From: Pteria penguin
Taxonomy: Eukaryota; Mollusca; Bivalvia; Pterioida; Pteriidae
NCBI GenBank assembly: GCA_035048485.1
Contig: CM068586.1
Coordinates: 28,786,349 to 28,850,348, forward strand
Length of the DNA: 64,000 bases
Direction: 5' to 3'
Of this stretch, positions 23,769-36,172 are shown one piece after another. The notes below the pieces were generated by a model that was given only the letters and a program-made list of their open reading frames with translations, did not search any database and was not told the DNA's origin. Made by a program: the position numbers and the translations under genes. Position 1 is the first letter of the stretch. Each line of letters opens with the position of its first letter.

Positions 23769-25384
23769 CTCACTGTATATGGGACTTGTTTCTGTCGAAT
23801 GTTTGAAAAGATATGATTCCAATTTCTGTGCATCCGTAAACAATTCCAAATCTTTCACATACTTGACTCATTTTATTCGTAAGAGATGCAGGAATAGGAC
23901 ACTAGGGATTTGAACTTCCAGGACTGATTTTTGTCAGTCCTCATTTCAAGAAGGGTGCTGGGTAAGACATATGATGCATCACATTCCTCCTCTAGCAAAA
24001 TATTGTTTACGACTTTGTTGTAATCGGCAATGCTTGGTATGGAAGATAAGTTCTTTATGACAACGCGGGTACCTCCTGTAAGGATTTCACAGGTAGGATA
24101 TCTGTAATATGAATAACAGCATCAATATCAACAAAATAATATCAGCAAGCAATCATATCAATACATTATCTCATTTATAAATTTTGTAAGTTTAAATTCC
24201 GAATATCCTTAGGAAACAAGATATGAGATTAATGGTTTTTTAAAGACTAAGAAACAATTATTCTATTAATCATAAATCATAATCATAAGGTATGAATTAA
24301 AAACGAGTAAAATCGAGTATTTCATGCATAGAAAATCCGTTAAGCCATGGATGAAAGTGATTTCGTGAATATTAGCAAGAGAATATCCTGTATATGTAAC
24401 TTTTCTTGTTACAGTGGCTTTTGAAACGAAAACAAAATTCATTAGGAGCACCTAGTTACGTTCTTGATATCAAGAGGATAATCTGGATCTTCACACCCCA
24501 CTCTTATATCTGAATTCGCTAATACGAATTTTGTAATTTTTTCGAATATGCGCTTTGAAGACATATAATCAAAATCTGACATACTCGTTCATGATATCAT
24601 CTTCAAATATGCATCGTACATACCCTGCTATCCATTTAAATGGTCGGTCATTAAAAGTCTTTTTACTTTCTTTGCCGAAGATATGTTCAAAGTTGTGTCC
24701 GGTAAACAGCAAAGACAAATGCGTTAATGGGATCAACTTTGGGGTTCCCGTACTCCCTGACGTCATCAGTATCACTGCATCATCCTCTGGGTATATCGTT
24801 GGTAGACGTATTTCTGAGTGTCCCATTATCATAACGTCACGAAGTGTAAGGTAAACATTCTGTTGATCCTGGGACATTGCTATTAGCAATTTCAAATTTG
24901 GTAAAGCAGCACAAGTTACTTGACCCTTGGTAGTGCAAATTTCGAAAATATGTTGCAAAATGGACACATTTATATTATTCTGACCCGGAGGAAATATGAC
25001 AGCTTTGCATTTGTCGTTGAGATTTCTTAATATATCCATCAAATCGCTTCCATCCTTGACATTGAAATTGAAGAGCAATGTGGTAGCTCCACACATTTGT
25101 GTACCGACTGAAGCAATCATCCATTCCGGACAAGTCTCCGTCCCTATAGTAACAATATCGCCTCTCTTGATTCCAAGGTGGACAAGTCCTTTAGCAAACT
25201 TCGTAGCATTAACCAGTATTTCTGCAAATGTTATTGTTTCCTTTCGTTCATTCATCCAATCCATAAATATTTGTGCAATACCCTTTGTTTCAGCATGTCG
25301 TGATATCATATCTGGAATGGTTGTAAATGGAACATCTATATCCCCATTACCTCTGATATAACTCATACTACATTCCCTGTCCAT

Positions 25385-27854
25385 GGTTAATGTGTATCTG
25401 ACGAGAGCGTGCTCGCTAAAGATCGATTAGTTGTATGAACATTCAAATGTATTTGCCAATGGGAAAGACATTCGAACAAAAAGAAACACAAGTTAAAGTT
25501 CAAAGAAATATATAAAACATTTTGGTCTGATGATCACAAAAATGGGTAACGTGTAGCGGAAGAATGGCCACAATATGAAATTATCGTTTCAAACATTTAT
25601 GATGATGGATTTCTAAAATTGATTCAAATCCATTACAAAATTTACTTATTTATGTTTTATATCAGTAAAATAGTAATGATACACAGTATTGCTATTACCA
25701 ATGAGCATATTCAGAATATATGTATGTTACTCTTCATGCCGAAGACATTCATATAAATGGTCTACAGATTTGTGTTTTCCCCTGCGTATCGGTATGTAGT
25801 ACCTGTATGTCACTTTCGTTAGCGCCTATGAACCGAAGACGTTATTGGCTATTTAAATAACTCGTCATCCAGGGTCTGTCCATTCATTTGTCTGTCTTTC
25901 CGTCCGTCCGGCGTAAACTTTCCGATCCTGTGGCCAAACTGGTTAGACATAAATAGATTACAAGTGTTAACGTTGTTATATGTTGTTCAGATCTGCCAGT
26001 ATGTGTACCAATGCCTGGTTAGGTAAGCCTCAGAAGGTGCCGTCCTTTAACTTCTATAGACTGGCTGCATAGATCAATTAATCGAAGTATAAGAATAATC
26101 TAGAAGAGTGCTATAAGTGATTGGATGTTTTGGTGAAGTTCCTTAGATCAATGCGAGGAAGATATTATATAGATATGATGGTCTCCTCAGAACTAAGCGT
26201 ATGCTGTAATGTTAATGAAACTTATTAGGTATGAAGTACTCTCGTCTCCAGCAAGCATTGCTGGGTGCACCAAGGTCACAGTGACAACATCTCAAGAGAG
26301 TATGTTACTTTGACAAACTATTTACTTCAGACCACCTGCACAGACCAATAAATCTATGGCAATATATATATTGCACTTCGAGTTGTGGAAATCGTCTGGT
26401 ATCTCAGATTTTTATACAGAACACTAGAATATGCAATTTTATGTATACATCAATGTATAAGAGGTTAAAACAGATAAAAATTGATATTATTCACGGTCAC
26501 ATTGCCAGTGAATCTAATAAACCACGAGTTCTTGTTTAAAATTACTGATTTCAACACAACCGTATAGGCCACACGTAAAACCTTTTTATTCTCGTTCAGA
26601 GTAATAAGTTAAAATTTTGAGAAAATATCCACTAGGGATAGGGACCAGCAAAAGGTCATAGTCGTAATATACTACATATTAAAGTGATTTTTAATTCAAA
26701 CTTGCCTAACGTGATTCAGTCTGAGTTGTATGACATAGGTATACACAGCCATGCATAAAAACATAGTTTAAAACAGAAACGTAAATAATCTTATGCAGTG
26801 TTGGTATCGATTAAAGTAGTTCGAGATTCTCTGCCCTTCTCCCACTTTTGATATCGGCGGTTTCTAGAAGAGGATCAGAGAGACTCCAGGTCTAAAACAT
26901 ACCTGAGAGTAAAACAAAGTGTAAATACGGTTTGTCTTAGCAACTTCCACATTTGTAGTAAATGTTTAAGGCGCGAATTAAGCTTAACATTAAAACGAAC
27001 CAACGATTATTACCAATCTGGAAATGGAATACAAACGTGTATCATAACCTCAATTTAACAAATGAAACCTTTTAATAATGCATCTTGGTATTTGATTTCT
27101 AAATTTTTTTTCATTTTGAAGGCTTGAAATACATTGTTGAATTCTATTTTTTAATGATATAAACTCAGAGTATTAGGACAAAGAAAGACAATGTTTTGTA
27201 TAAGAAGGCCGACAGGTAGCTTTCAGTTTCAAAAGACAAGTATATCAGACAAACCATACTAAATTTATATTAATTTTGACTGATTTATTGTTAATACTTT
27301 GAGCCACACGTAGACCGGTTTGCTTTTTTCATAACTGTAAATCAGTGAAACCATTCTTTATATGTAAAATCACGCACTAGAGTTTCATATCGTACCCCGA
27401 TTGTAATGGGCACTCACTTGTCCCAACACTAATATAGAATTATCCATGTATATGCCCTGTCTTTTGAATGTTTTCCTATTAAATAAGTGAGATATAATTC
27501 ATTAATTTGAAAATATATGACATTTCATTTGTTGTAGAAAGATATTGTATTCATTTTGAAGACATTATTTCCAATTGAGGATTTTCTATGTGTTCACCAT
27601 GGTATATTATTTGGGTGCTAGAGGGACATTGCATATTATAAAATACGAAAAACAACAAAAACATTTCCAAGAAAGACGAGTCAAAATTAGTTCAACTTTA
27701 CATATTTATACGATAAAGATATTTCGGAATTTTGTGAAATTTATTTATAACATATCGCCGTTGGAAAACAGCAACTTATATTAAAAAAAATAATAATTCG
27801 TACCATTAAAACACCGGAGGATATCATACATTTCGTAAAACGAAATTATGAAAA
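25385..27854. other. Upstream flank of dead synthetase copy, no gene
   Basis: Non-coding. Many blocks match 42370-45000 (for example TTTCAACACAAC near 26550 and 43190). The block 27180-27660 recurs at 43870-44940, 53560-54050 and 59290-59860, so this is part of a multi-copy segmental duplication. Confidence 0.55.
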
Positions 27855-28127
27855 GCCGGAATGACCTAGAGGTATCGCGCTCGGATCCTGATCGGGAGGC
27901 CGGGGTTCGAGATCCGCTCTGGTTATGCCGGTGTCCTGTCTTTCGGATGAGACAGTAAAAACCGATGCCCTGTGTCGTGGTGTGCATGGCACGTTAAAGA
28001 TCCCTCACTGCTTCGGGTTGGTCTGTTGCAAAGGTCAAAATTTGTATGCCCCGCATCAGGCAGATGCCGTCACCATATACGTGAAATATTCGTGGTGTGG
28101 CTTTAAACAAAAATCAATCAATCAATC
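27855..28127 (+). mobile_element. tRNA-derived SINE, near full length
   Basis: 5' tRNA-like head GCCGGAATGACCTAGAGGTA (box A-like) with box B GGTTCGAGATCC. A core follows with CTTTCGGATGAGACAGTAAA, CACGTTAAAGATCCCTCACT and GCATCAGGCAGATGCCGT. The 3' tail is (AATC)n. The structure is typical of molluscan SINEs, transcribed by Pol III and mobilised by a LINE in trans. Related copies are at 6717 (-), 31008 (-) and 56385 (+). Confidence 0.85.
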
Positions 28128-28744
28128 GAAATTTTGAATGTTTCATAATTGCTTGGACCCAGTTGTTCTAAACTTCAATCCGATACTAGGCTGCTTATAG
28201 TTGTAGTTAGCATATATAATAGATTGATTATTTAATGGATTCCACTCCGATGAATTTACGCAAAAAATTGATTAAGACTTTTCAACGTTAAAGAAATACA
28301 TCAATTGCCTTTTCCCTTCCATGCAAACCATAATATATCGTTTTCATTTTACTGCGTGTAAACTTTATCAAATATTATTCATTAGACCCTTACGATAGAT
28401 AATAAAGTATCGCATCTATCCTTTTAACGGTATGCGTATCGTTTGAATACTTCAAGTTTTTTATAACTGCGTCTAATGAATTACCACATTCAGAGATATG
28501 ACAAAGTGTTAAAATGAAGCACTGAGCTTTACAACCAACAAACTATAAAATAGGCATATTAGCAATATTATTAAATCCATTTATCTGTTACATATTTGTA
28601 TATAAACAAAAATTGATAAATTAAATCCATGAATTCAAAGTGAATTAAAATATCGAACTTTTCATCGTTAGCAAACGAATCCCACAACATCCGCATAAAG
28701 CCACCGCAAACAATAAATGGATAGAAAGACACTATAAAACGAAA
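28128..28744. other. Segmental duplication flank, no gene
   Basis: Homologous to 45080-45590 and 54200-54900 (phrases such as GCACTGAGCTTAACAACCAAC and AATTCAAAGTGAATTAAAAT). Confidence 0.55.
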
Positions 28745-30035
28745 TTGTAATATAGTTGAGACACCGACTTAGGACGGTAAATTGAAATAATGCTGGTCAC
28801 TCAATTAGTATGGTTAACCGCTTTAGGGGCCCACCTTCCCACTCACCTCAACGCAGAGCACTTAAAGAACATACATTTAAAATTTATGAATTATACTCCA
28901 TATATACATATCAAAAAGGTGCTTGTTCCATCAGAGTCCAAACTAACAGTCAGAGGGGACAAGTCTCGGGACCTCATCTCGTCTGAGAAGCTTTCGACAA
29001 GGTCGCCTTAAAGTACTTACCGCCCTGTTAGAGTGCAACGCTCCAGGAAAGGCCTGTAAATTGTTGCAGAGTGGTCCAGTACATGACTTACTGTCGTGTC
29101 GATGAAGTTAGATTCATGTTGGCAATGGAAAAGGCGTTTGGCTATTTTAAAGCCTGATGCGATGAAGTAATCTGAACTTTTGACCCCTCTAAGTTTATAT
29201 ACAATGTCACCATAGAAATGTGGATTGGAGACCCCGTTAGATACATAAGTTTGAAAAGTAATATTGATAAAAGCTCTGAAAATGATCGATCGAATTTTCC
29301 GAAAATTTTTTGTCTGAGTTTATGTTATCAGTAAACCTGAGTCAAAAGTTTCGATGCATATTTGTTATGAAAATTAAAAACATAAATAGAGGTTCTAGCA
29401 TATCGAACCAACTGCATCTGGGAAATGTAAATACACTCTACTATATAATGGGAGTCCAAAAACTTTTCCATCTAACCATGGAAAATTAGCAGTAGGAAAT
29501 CTGAAGTCTATAAAAGACACTTTTTCTGAATGGCTTAACCTTTTGGTATCTCGTTGTTAACTTACAGTAAATATAAACGTGTATATAGATTTTATTCTTA
29601 ATCTTGATATAGACGTCCAAACAAAGGTGATTCGTTGTTGGATTTATTTAGTTGAAGTTCCGGAAGATTGTTTTAGGGTTATCGATGATTATCCATATAT
29701 CTAGACGTGTTGTTAAACTTGCCAATAAGGTCACAGCCTTAGATTTTTGAAGTTGAATCATGAAGTCCCTCTCAAAACAAAACAAAAATAGGTCTTCCAC
29801 AAGAGGGGCGTAGTTGGTGCCCGTGGAAATCCTAGTACTCGTCTATATAATTATGTTGCTGTCAAATTGCACATAAATATTGTCCATCGGAAAAGTGATG
29901 AGATTACAAATCTTACTTCAAGTTCAATATTTGTATTTTTTAATTTTATAAAAGAAAAAGAAATCCAGATTTATTAGAAGTGTAGAAGTATTTTAGACAC
30001 TGTAGAAACACCAGCGTATTAGAGACAATTCCGAG
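28745..30035 (-). pseudogene. PLE (family B) RT and 3' UTR, heavily decayed
   Basis: On minus the order is: LRYAGVSTVSK-like N-terminal remnant, the FPTDNI..CQFDSN block, a degraded GTNYAPLVEDLFLFCFERDF, IIDNP, then C-terminal HFYGDIVYKLRGVKS-like sequence and a 3' UTR. The SECIS at 28941-29030 retains the outer CTAACAG arms, but its core has mutated. Stops and shifts occur throughout. Confidence 0.7.
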
Positions 30036-30179
30036 GGGGGGGGGGATTTTGATTTTGAAACAGTGCATTACCTTTCGGTGTTCAAGAAGTACATTGTCTT
30101 TTGGTAGCTTTGTATGTACTCGTGAACTTAACTTCAGTTTGAAAGAACTTCGATATATAGTATCGTTAACGTATAGTAA

Positions 30180-30245
30180 ATAGGGGACGCTTACTCCATC
30201 CGGGCACCTGGTCTCACCCGGGCACCTGGTCTCACCTTAGTTGAT
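30180..30245 (+). repeat. Partial SECIS-like tail with internal duplication
   Basis: GGGGACGCTTACTC then a tandem duplication of CCGGGCACCTGGTCTCACC. A remnant of the family C/D 3' UTR. Confidence 0.6.
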
Positions 30246-30534
30246 TTGGAGTTCGTATTTATCTGAATATGACATTGTACACGATATTGGCCTTTCATTC
30301 CAGGGACATCGAGATGCCATTAACCGTTATGTACGTCTTCGTTGTTTACTTTAGTTTCAAACAGCTATACTTTTATTGCAATTGGCCGCTTTGTCAGCAA
30401 AAGAAACACAAAAGTATCATGACTTGCTGCCATTTCATTTTTAATGGACTTTTCTGGGTTTTTTTAGATGGTTGTTTAAATTTAATGTGGATTTAGTGTA
30501 CAATTTTCCAATCATCGAATCATGTTTTAACCTC

Positions 30535-30960
30535 TTCTCTCTTGTTCCATCGTTCATAACAGGTTGGTAACGCTTTATCTACGACATCCCGACATTTCTT
30601 TAAGTCTGTCTAGGATCGTTATCTATATTCTGGTCTTTTATTTAACAGTGTGCGTAGTTTTTAATCCAAAATACAAATAAGATAACAGGTGACAATATGG
30701 CCTGCAGATGAATATGCTAATTTAAATAATCACAAGATCAAGAATATGGTTTAGATTCAGAAATATCAGGGTCGGAATGGACACCATTGTAATTAAAAAT
30801 AATATTTCTAATAGGGATTTTATATCGAGAACAAATGAGTGATAGTTAAAAGGTTTTGGAAATATGCGGAATTTCAGATTTGACTCTATGATCAAAAAAT
30901 AGTTTGAAATAGTAAAGAAATCTAAACCTTTCTTTTTTAACAGACTTCACGTTGAGACAT
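30535..30960 (-). pseudogene. PLE N-terminal (pre-RT) fragment
   Basis: Homologous in order to 12420-12700 (phrases such as AGATTTGACTCTATGATCA and CATTGTAATTAAA). Coding is lost to frameshifts. Confidence 0.6.
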
Positions 30961-31007
30961 TATATTTTTGGTGGAAGTGATGGTATTTTTAGAAAACTGA
31001 TTGATTG

Positions 31008-31268
31008 ATTGATTATTGTTTTACATCACTCCAGGATTATTTCAGGGATATGGTTACGGCATCTGCCTTATGCATTGGATACAAATTTAGAGCTTTGCAA
31101 AGGACCCACCCGAAGCAGTGAGGGATCTTTAACGTGCGACGCCTAACGTGACACGGGACCTCGGTTTTACTATCTCAAAGACAGAACACCGGTGTGCCCA
31201 GGGCGGGAGTCGAAACCGGGACCTCTCGATCAGGAGCCGAGCACCTTATCCACTAGGCCACATCGGTT
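31008..31268 (-). mobile_element. tRNA-derived SINE
   Basis: Minus-strand copy of the 27855 SINE family. It has a box B-like GGTTTCGACTCCC, a core with CGTTAAAGATCCCTCACTGC, and an (AATC)n tail (seen as GATTGATTGATTGATT on plus). Confidence 0.82.
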
Positions 31269-31329
31269 TGTATTTTTGGAAAAAGTTTGTTCATTGAAAA
31301 TAAAATATTAATTTTTAATTTAAATCAGT

Positions 31330-31566
31330 CAATTGAAACATGATGGATAAATCCAAACCATAAGTCAAAAAATCATGAAACCAGAGGACATACAAAATCA
31401 GTGAAAATGAAAAACAAGTGGAAAATAACAAAATATGTCTACTTGAAGAGCATGTGAACCCCTGTAATGGAGTGAGACCAGGGAGAGTGAGCATCTCCTG
31501 CTTGCTAGCAACACCCGGCACACATACCCGGTAAAAAGAGTCAAATCTTGTAAATTCCATATATAT
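31330..31566 (-). repeat. PLE family A 3' UTR/tail
   Basis: Inverted copy of 5214-5455. The SECIS-like fold is damaged: the core reads GCCGGGTGTTGC rather than GACGGG, and the distal arm is changed. Confidence 0.78.
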
Positions 31567-32420
31567 TTATATATGGAGAATTCAAAGTAGGTAACCTTCT
31601 AGTATAAAAGGTGTCAAATCTGTGTAAAATGATCGGAATCGGTTTCAGTCCAGAATATCATTTAAAAGTCTGCATATCGAGATATCATAGTCTCGTAACG
31701 ACCGTAGAACTTCCTCAGTGACGTTGCTAGTCTAGCACATATATAACCCTGGTTGAGCAGCTTAACTGAAAGTCGCCTAGCCCTCAGAACAAAGTCATTT
31801 TAATTTGAACATGCTCTGGAATATCGTATTAACTGAGATATGAATACGCCGTATGCGGGCGATGATGGAATGTTGCTACTTATGAAAGGAAAGTTTGTGA
31901 TAGCGAAATTGAAATCGTCATGTTTGTCATAGAGTGAGATGTTCAGTTGACCATAATGTATAATAAGGAATATGTCAGCCAGAAGCGGAGCACAGTAAGT
32001 GCCCATTGGAATGCCGACAATTTGTTGAAAAACCTTTCCTCCAAACAACACAAAAATGTTATCGATAAGAAAGTTCAACATCTGGATGACAGCTGTTTCA
32101 GTGTATTTATTTTTGGAATCAGAATTTTCCCTAACAATGTAAGTTTTATCGTAGCCTATTACTATATATTTGAATTTGCGGCTTCTGTTTTTACTAGTAA
32201 ATGCATTTTGAATAATTTCCGCTAATATGTCTTTTAATTTCTGATGAGGGATCGTTGTGTAAAGAGTCGAAAAGTCAAAAGACTTGATGGAGTGAATTTT
32301 AATAAAACTTTTTGATTTTAGATGTTCTAACAACTCTTTTGAATTTTTATGGATCCACATTTGATTAATTCCACTTCTGGAATATACTGTTTCGCAATAT
32401 CTATGAAGGCCAGATTTTTA
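31567..32420 (-). pseudogene. PLE (family A) reverse transcriptase with shared UGA codon
   Basis: Read on minus: YCETVYSRSGINQMWIHKNS, KSFDFSTLYTTIPHQKLK (RT motif A region), KYTETAVIQMLNFLIDNIFV, KVFQQIVGIPMGTYCAPLLA, then a deletion removing the YIDD block. DKHDDFNFAITNFPF and AYGVFISQLIRYSRACSN follow before a TAA. After a 13-bp deletion the C-terminus reads LLNDILD-UGA-NRFRSFYTDLT (TGA at plus 31645-31647), to a TAA at 31569-31567. The UGA is at the same position as in the 4506 copy. The element is dead, but it preserves the most N-terminal RT sequence of family A. Confidence 0.8.
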
Positions 32421-32429
32421 TATGTATGT

Positions 32430-32850
32430 CTTTTGATTGTACTAATTTCTTGTTGAATGGGAAGGTTGGCGCCCGTAAACCGATTTACCACACCAATAGA
32501 GTGACGTTTCTTACTTTAATTGACCATTCTCAAACAGCATTGTAACTTCAGTACAATCGTATTTTCTGTAATGTCGTTTTCGGTGTTTATTTGACTATTA
32601 TCATGTATCATGAACATGTCCTTGGTGATTTATGGGAAGGTAGGCCAGTAAACAGGTTAATCACACCAAATGAGTACTGTTTGTTACGTCCTAAGTCAGT
32701 ATCGCATCTGTCGTAAAATGAATATTTTTTGTAATCTCGTTGCATGTATTGTATTACTACTTACCAAGTTTTAATGTACATGTCCTTGGTGACCTCTGCC
32801 CAACAGATAAATCAGAAGTTCTTCCCTTTCTTTTTCATACATCCTGCTCA
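32430..32850 (+). repeat. PLE family B 3' terminal region
   Basis: Contains the GGGAAGGTTGGCGCCCGTAA block twice in diverged form (32457 and 32635) and GTCCTAAGTCAGTATCGCA, as after 53270. The orientation is opposite to the adjoining family A fragment, so this is a chimeric junction. Confidence 0.65.
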
Positions 32851-35629
32851 GATATCTTCTGTCTCTTTCGAAGAAAATAGAGGTAGGGAATGAAAATGTG
32901 GTTTTCCACAACAAGTAAAGCCAAAAATAAAAGTAAAACATTAGCGCTCTGTGTAGCTTTATATATTTGTAGAAGTTCAAGGTCGTGTTTTGTGTAGTTA
33001 ATTAATGTGCAGTTAATATTTTCATGGTTATTTAGAAAGAAATTTCAATAAAAGACCCCAAGTTTAGCATTTCCTAGTTTAAAAATAACCCTTTTATGAC
33101 ACACACAAAGGTAGGGAGGCCCAAACCCTTTCCTTAAAAACACATGAGATACACTTTTTAGATACCTATAAATAATTTACCTGTATCACAATATACCAAA
33201 CAATAAGTAAGTTACAAAGCATATTTTATAGTCAACAAACTCTGAAAATTTCATTGGTTTATCTTGAGTACTTTACAAGATATGAGGATTTGAAAATGGA
33301 CAATATTGCATTTTCACACTTTTTTCAAGCAAATGAAAATGCACAACCTCGCAGTTTTATGAGTGTATAACTTAATCAGTTATGCATAAAATTTGTGATT
33401 TATTTATATTAATCTACTTTATGTACTACAGGTATTACGAAAAAAGATAAAAACATTGGTTGTAAGTCTTATCATCTCAAATATAATCTCTTAAACTTGA
33501 CGAAGAATGCTTTTTTACTTTGATGAAAATGACGAAGTCCAAATGTCCAAGGTCATTTTTCTAAAAACTTATACAACGATTCATAATAAGGTAAAAACTT
33601 ATTTAAAATGGTTACTTATAAGGATATTTGAAGGAATTTAGATTGTATGACAAAAAATAAGCTCTTTATAAGCAAAAACATTTTTACCTAAATCAGGGGC
33701 GGGTAACTCTTTTAAAAAATGTGAAAAATGTCACATACCTTTTAATTTATCATAGTATAGCTTAGTTTTTTATATTAATCTACTATATGTATTACATTCA
33801 TTATTTTAAAAACATAAAAACTTTTAATAAAAGTGTTATAATCTCAAATATTAACTCTTCATAAAGTTTCATAAACTCTTCATATTTTCGTAAAGTTTGG
33901 TTGATTTCAATTCCGGTTCTTTATGTCTCCTTCATGATAATCCACAATTAACAGGAAACCTGATAATTAGTCCTCGTCTTTCATTAATATGAATACCCAG
34001 TTTATTAAGATCGCTAATTAATATCTTGAAAGCTGTTAAAATGTACGGAATAAAGGTTGATATTTGCTGGGTCAGACAGCCGGTTGAAGTGATATTACGT
34101 AATAATTTAGCCGCACAGGTGACAGGTGATCGCCCTAGATCTAAATTGGCAGATTATTTTGGTTTATATTGGACTTTCACTTGTGCGCCTCCCCCCCCCC
34201 CCTTTCCCATTTCGGAAATTCTGGATTCGCCACTGATATAAATACCAAAATTAATTAAAGAAGATTAAAACCAAATCATTTGAATCAAAAGAGGCTCTTA
34301 GTCTCGTCATTTTTCCTTTAACAAAAAATGTCTTCCTTAAATATGAATAAATTAACCCCCCCCCCCCTCCACACACACACACACACCTTCCTTTCGCAGA
34401 GGTCTAGACTTATCTACAATTAAAATGTAAGTCTGAAGTTGTAAACAGTGGGGTCAATGTAAACTAAATGATGAAATGATGTCTTATTTCATCGCACAAT
34501 ATATGCCTTGGTATTTATTACATTGAAATGTGTATTTCTGTACATAATTCTATACGACAATACGTGGAGGTCGCCCCGAGTCAGAGGAAACATGTGTAAA
34601 ATCGTATTAATAGTGCTACAAAATTACAATAAACTATATGAAATCGTCAAATATTTAATTAATGTAAATACCAATAATTATCAATTCGAATATAAAAATC
34701 GTCCATGGTAAGTATCAGCCCACGCGCCCACGCTGTTCTTTAAATTACATCAAGAATGATGAAATGAAACTTTTGAGAAATAAAACTTTGTAAATAATAG
34801 CTACGGGGTAATTTTTTCACAAATAAGATAATCATAATTACTTCTATAGACATTGTTTTCGTTATGTGTTCTCTTATTTGAGAACTATATAATGTACGAT
34901 TGTTTACTATCTATATCGATGTAATCAAATGACTCTTGAAAACAATATGGCGGACCGTTGTTTTTATTTTCAAATGTTTGTAGTCATTTCTAGGTATATT
35001 TTCATAAAAATGGTATCAAATGAATCGGCGGAAACATACTTATCGCATATTATGGGCCGGTAGAAATAAATTAAAAACTGAAAATTATATATATATAAAA
35101 CTTACGTGTGCCCGCATTGCATATCGTTTTCGCTTCGGCGATCAGTTGTTTACAGGTAATGGACGTATCTACCTGAAAAACCTTACCTCATTGGATTTGA
35201 TACAACTGTGACCCCGAACAACGCCAGTGAACATACCGCTTTTATGCTCATTGATTCTAAGCGCGCCGTCAATTATAAGGCAAAATAAACATCTCGCTGT
35301 ACCGCTGCGGTATCGTTAGATATTTTAATCATTTAAGCTATTTTCAAATTGCCCATAATTTCTTTATTTCTACTCCAAATGAGATGAAATTTGAGAAATG
35401 AGAAGAAAACAAAATGAATATTCTAATGATATGATTTTGATTTACATGTTAAAAATATTTCCCGATAAATTATTGATGCGAAAATTGCAAACAACGCATT
35501 TTGATTAATTTGAACTTGGTCATTTGCGATGGGCCTCACTAACAAAGGCAAAGATCAACAAACCGTATATTTTCAATAGATTCATCCTTTTACTTTATAC
35601 TTTAATTTTATCTCAGCATCATAGTGAGG
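32851..35629. other. Non-coding, no supported gene
   Basis: AT-rich. A run of C occurs at about 34190 followed by GGATTCGCCACTG, which resembles a transposon end, but no partner end was found. A second C run and CA repeat lie at about 34358-34385. Confidence 0.45.
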
Positions 35630-35809
35630 CAGTGGCGGATCAAAGACTTCCGAAAGGGCGGGGGCACATGTGAGAGTCAAATGCTAGCAAAATACATCTT
35701 GGGTGCAACATTGGAGTATTATTCATATTATTTGAGTTTTTTCTATCTAATCATCTATATATGTCTTGTAAAATGGGGGCCTGTCCCATTTCCTCTAAAT
35801 ATGCCACTG
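35630..35809. mobile_element. Possible 180-bp MITE with CAGTGGC ends
   Basis: The left end CAGTGGCGGATC and right end ATGCCACTG are inverted, with further weak complementarity (GGGGGC near both ends). No clear target duplication. Tentative. Confidence 0.4.
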
Positions 35810-36039
35810 TACGATCTGTATCCCGACACATGCATGAATGACCGATATTGTAAAGTGCAATAAGTAATCTCATTTGTGTAATTTTTCTTAATTGTTGGAA
35901 TACCATCCCACTTATTTTATAAACTGGTCAGTTATAGAATCTGTGATGATTGTTTCTTTCCCGAGCAACGGGTCAACTTTGGAACTTTCCATTGAAGCAA
36001 TATAATTAAAAAGAAATATTTCAAATCTACTGTTCATAT

Positions 36040-36172
36040 AAAAAACAATAACAAACAGGCTCCTAAAATACAGAGGTCATAAAGACATAAATAGGAAAAT
36101 TATCATGGAATTCATATAAATATCAAACATATTAAGTCACATCAACATGAGCCAACATTACTCAAAGCTGCT
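36040..36172. repeat. Segmental duplication marker, copy 2
   Basis: Matches 15200-15335. Confidence 0.7.

Larger units (their letters stand above)
22065..25384 (-). pseudogene. Acyl-CoA synthetase (AMP-binding) duplicate, inactivated
   Basis: Exon 1 runs 25384-24624 (ATG to donor GG|GTATGT) and exon 2 starts at 24101 after TTACAG; both junctions match the intact copy. Exon 1 encodes the ATP/AMP-binding motif MTSGSTGTPK. Exon 2 has VYGCTEIGI, FKTGDSGR and EGRISDS. Three lesions are visible. First, an 11-bp deletion after FKSLVS (near 23902) shifts the frame. Second, a 1098-bp inverted-repeat transposon interrupts exon 2 (22671-23768). Third, a TAA (about 22140) replaces Tyr just before NGKINRK, which contains the catalytic lysine. 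Residual reading continues to TAA at 22067-22065. The protein would have been about 560 aa, ACSF2/medium-chain-ligase-like. Sequence is still close to the copy at 40087-42366, so decay is fairly recent. Confidence 0.88.

Noticed and set aside
24555..25361. Plus-strand frames opposite synthetase exon 1 (also 41909-42343)
   Set aside because: Antisense shadows of a clearly coding exon. Present in both copies only because the exon is conserved.
27855..27930. Functional tRNA gene
   Set aside because: Box A/B-like head is part of a SINE with a fixed core and (AATC)n tail. No cloverleaf was completed.
34185..34240. Transposon from GGATTCGCCACTG end
   Set aside because: Only one end was found within several kb. 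The partner at 35630 lies on a separate short element.
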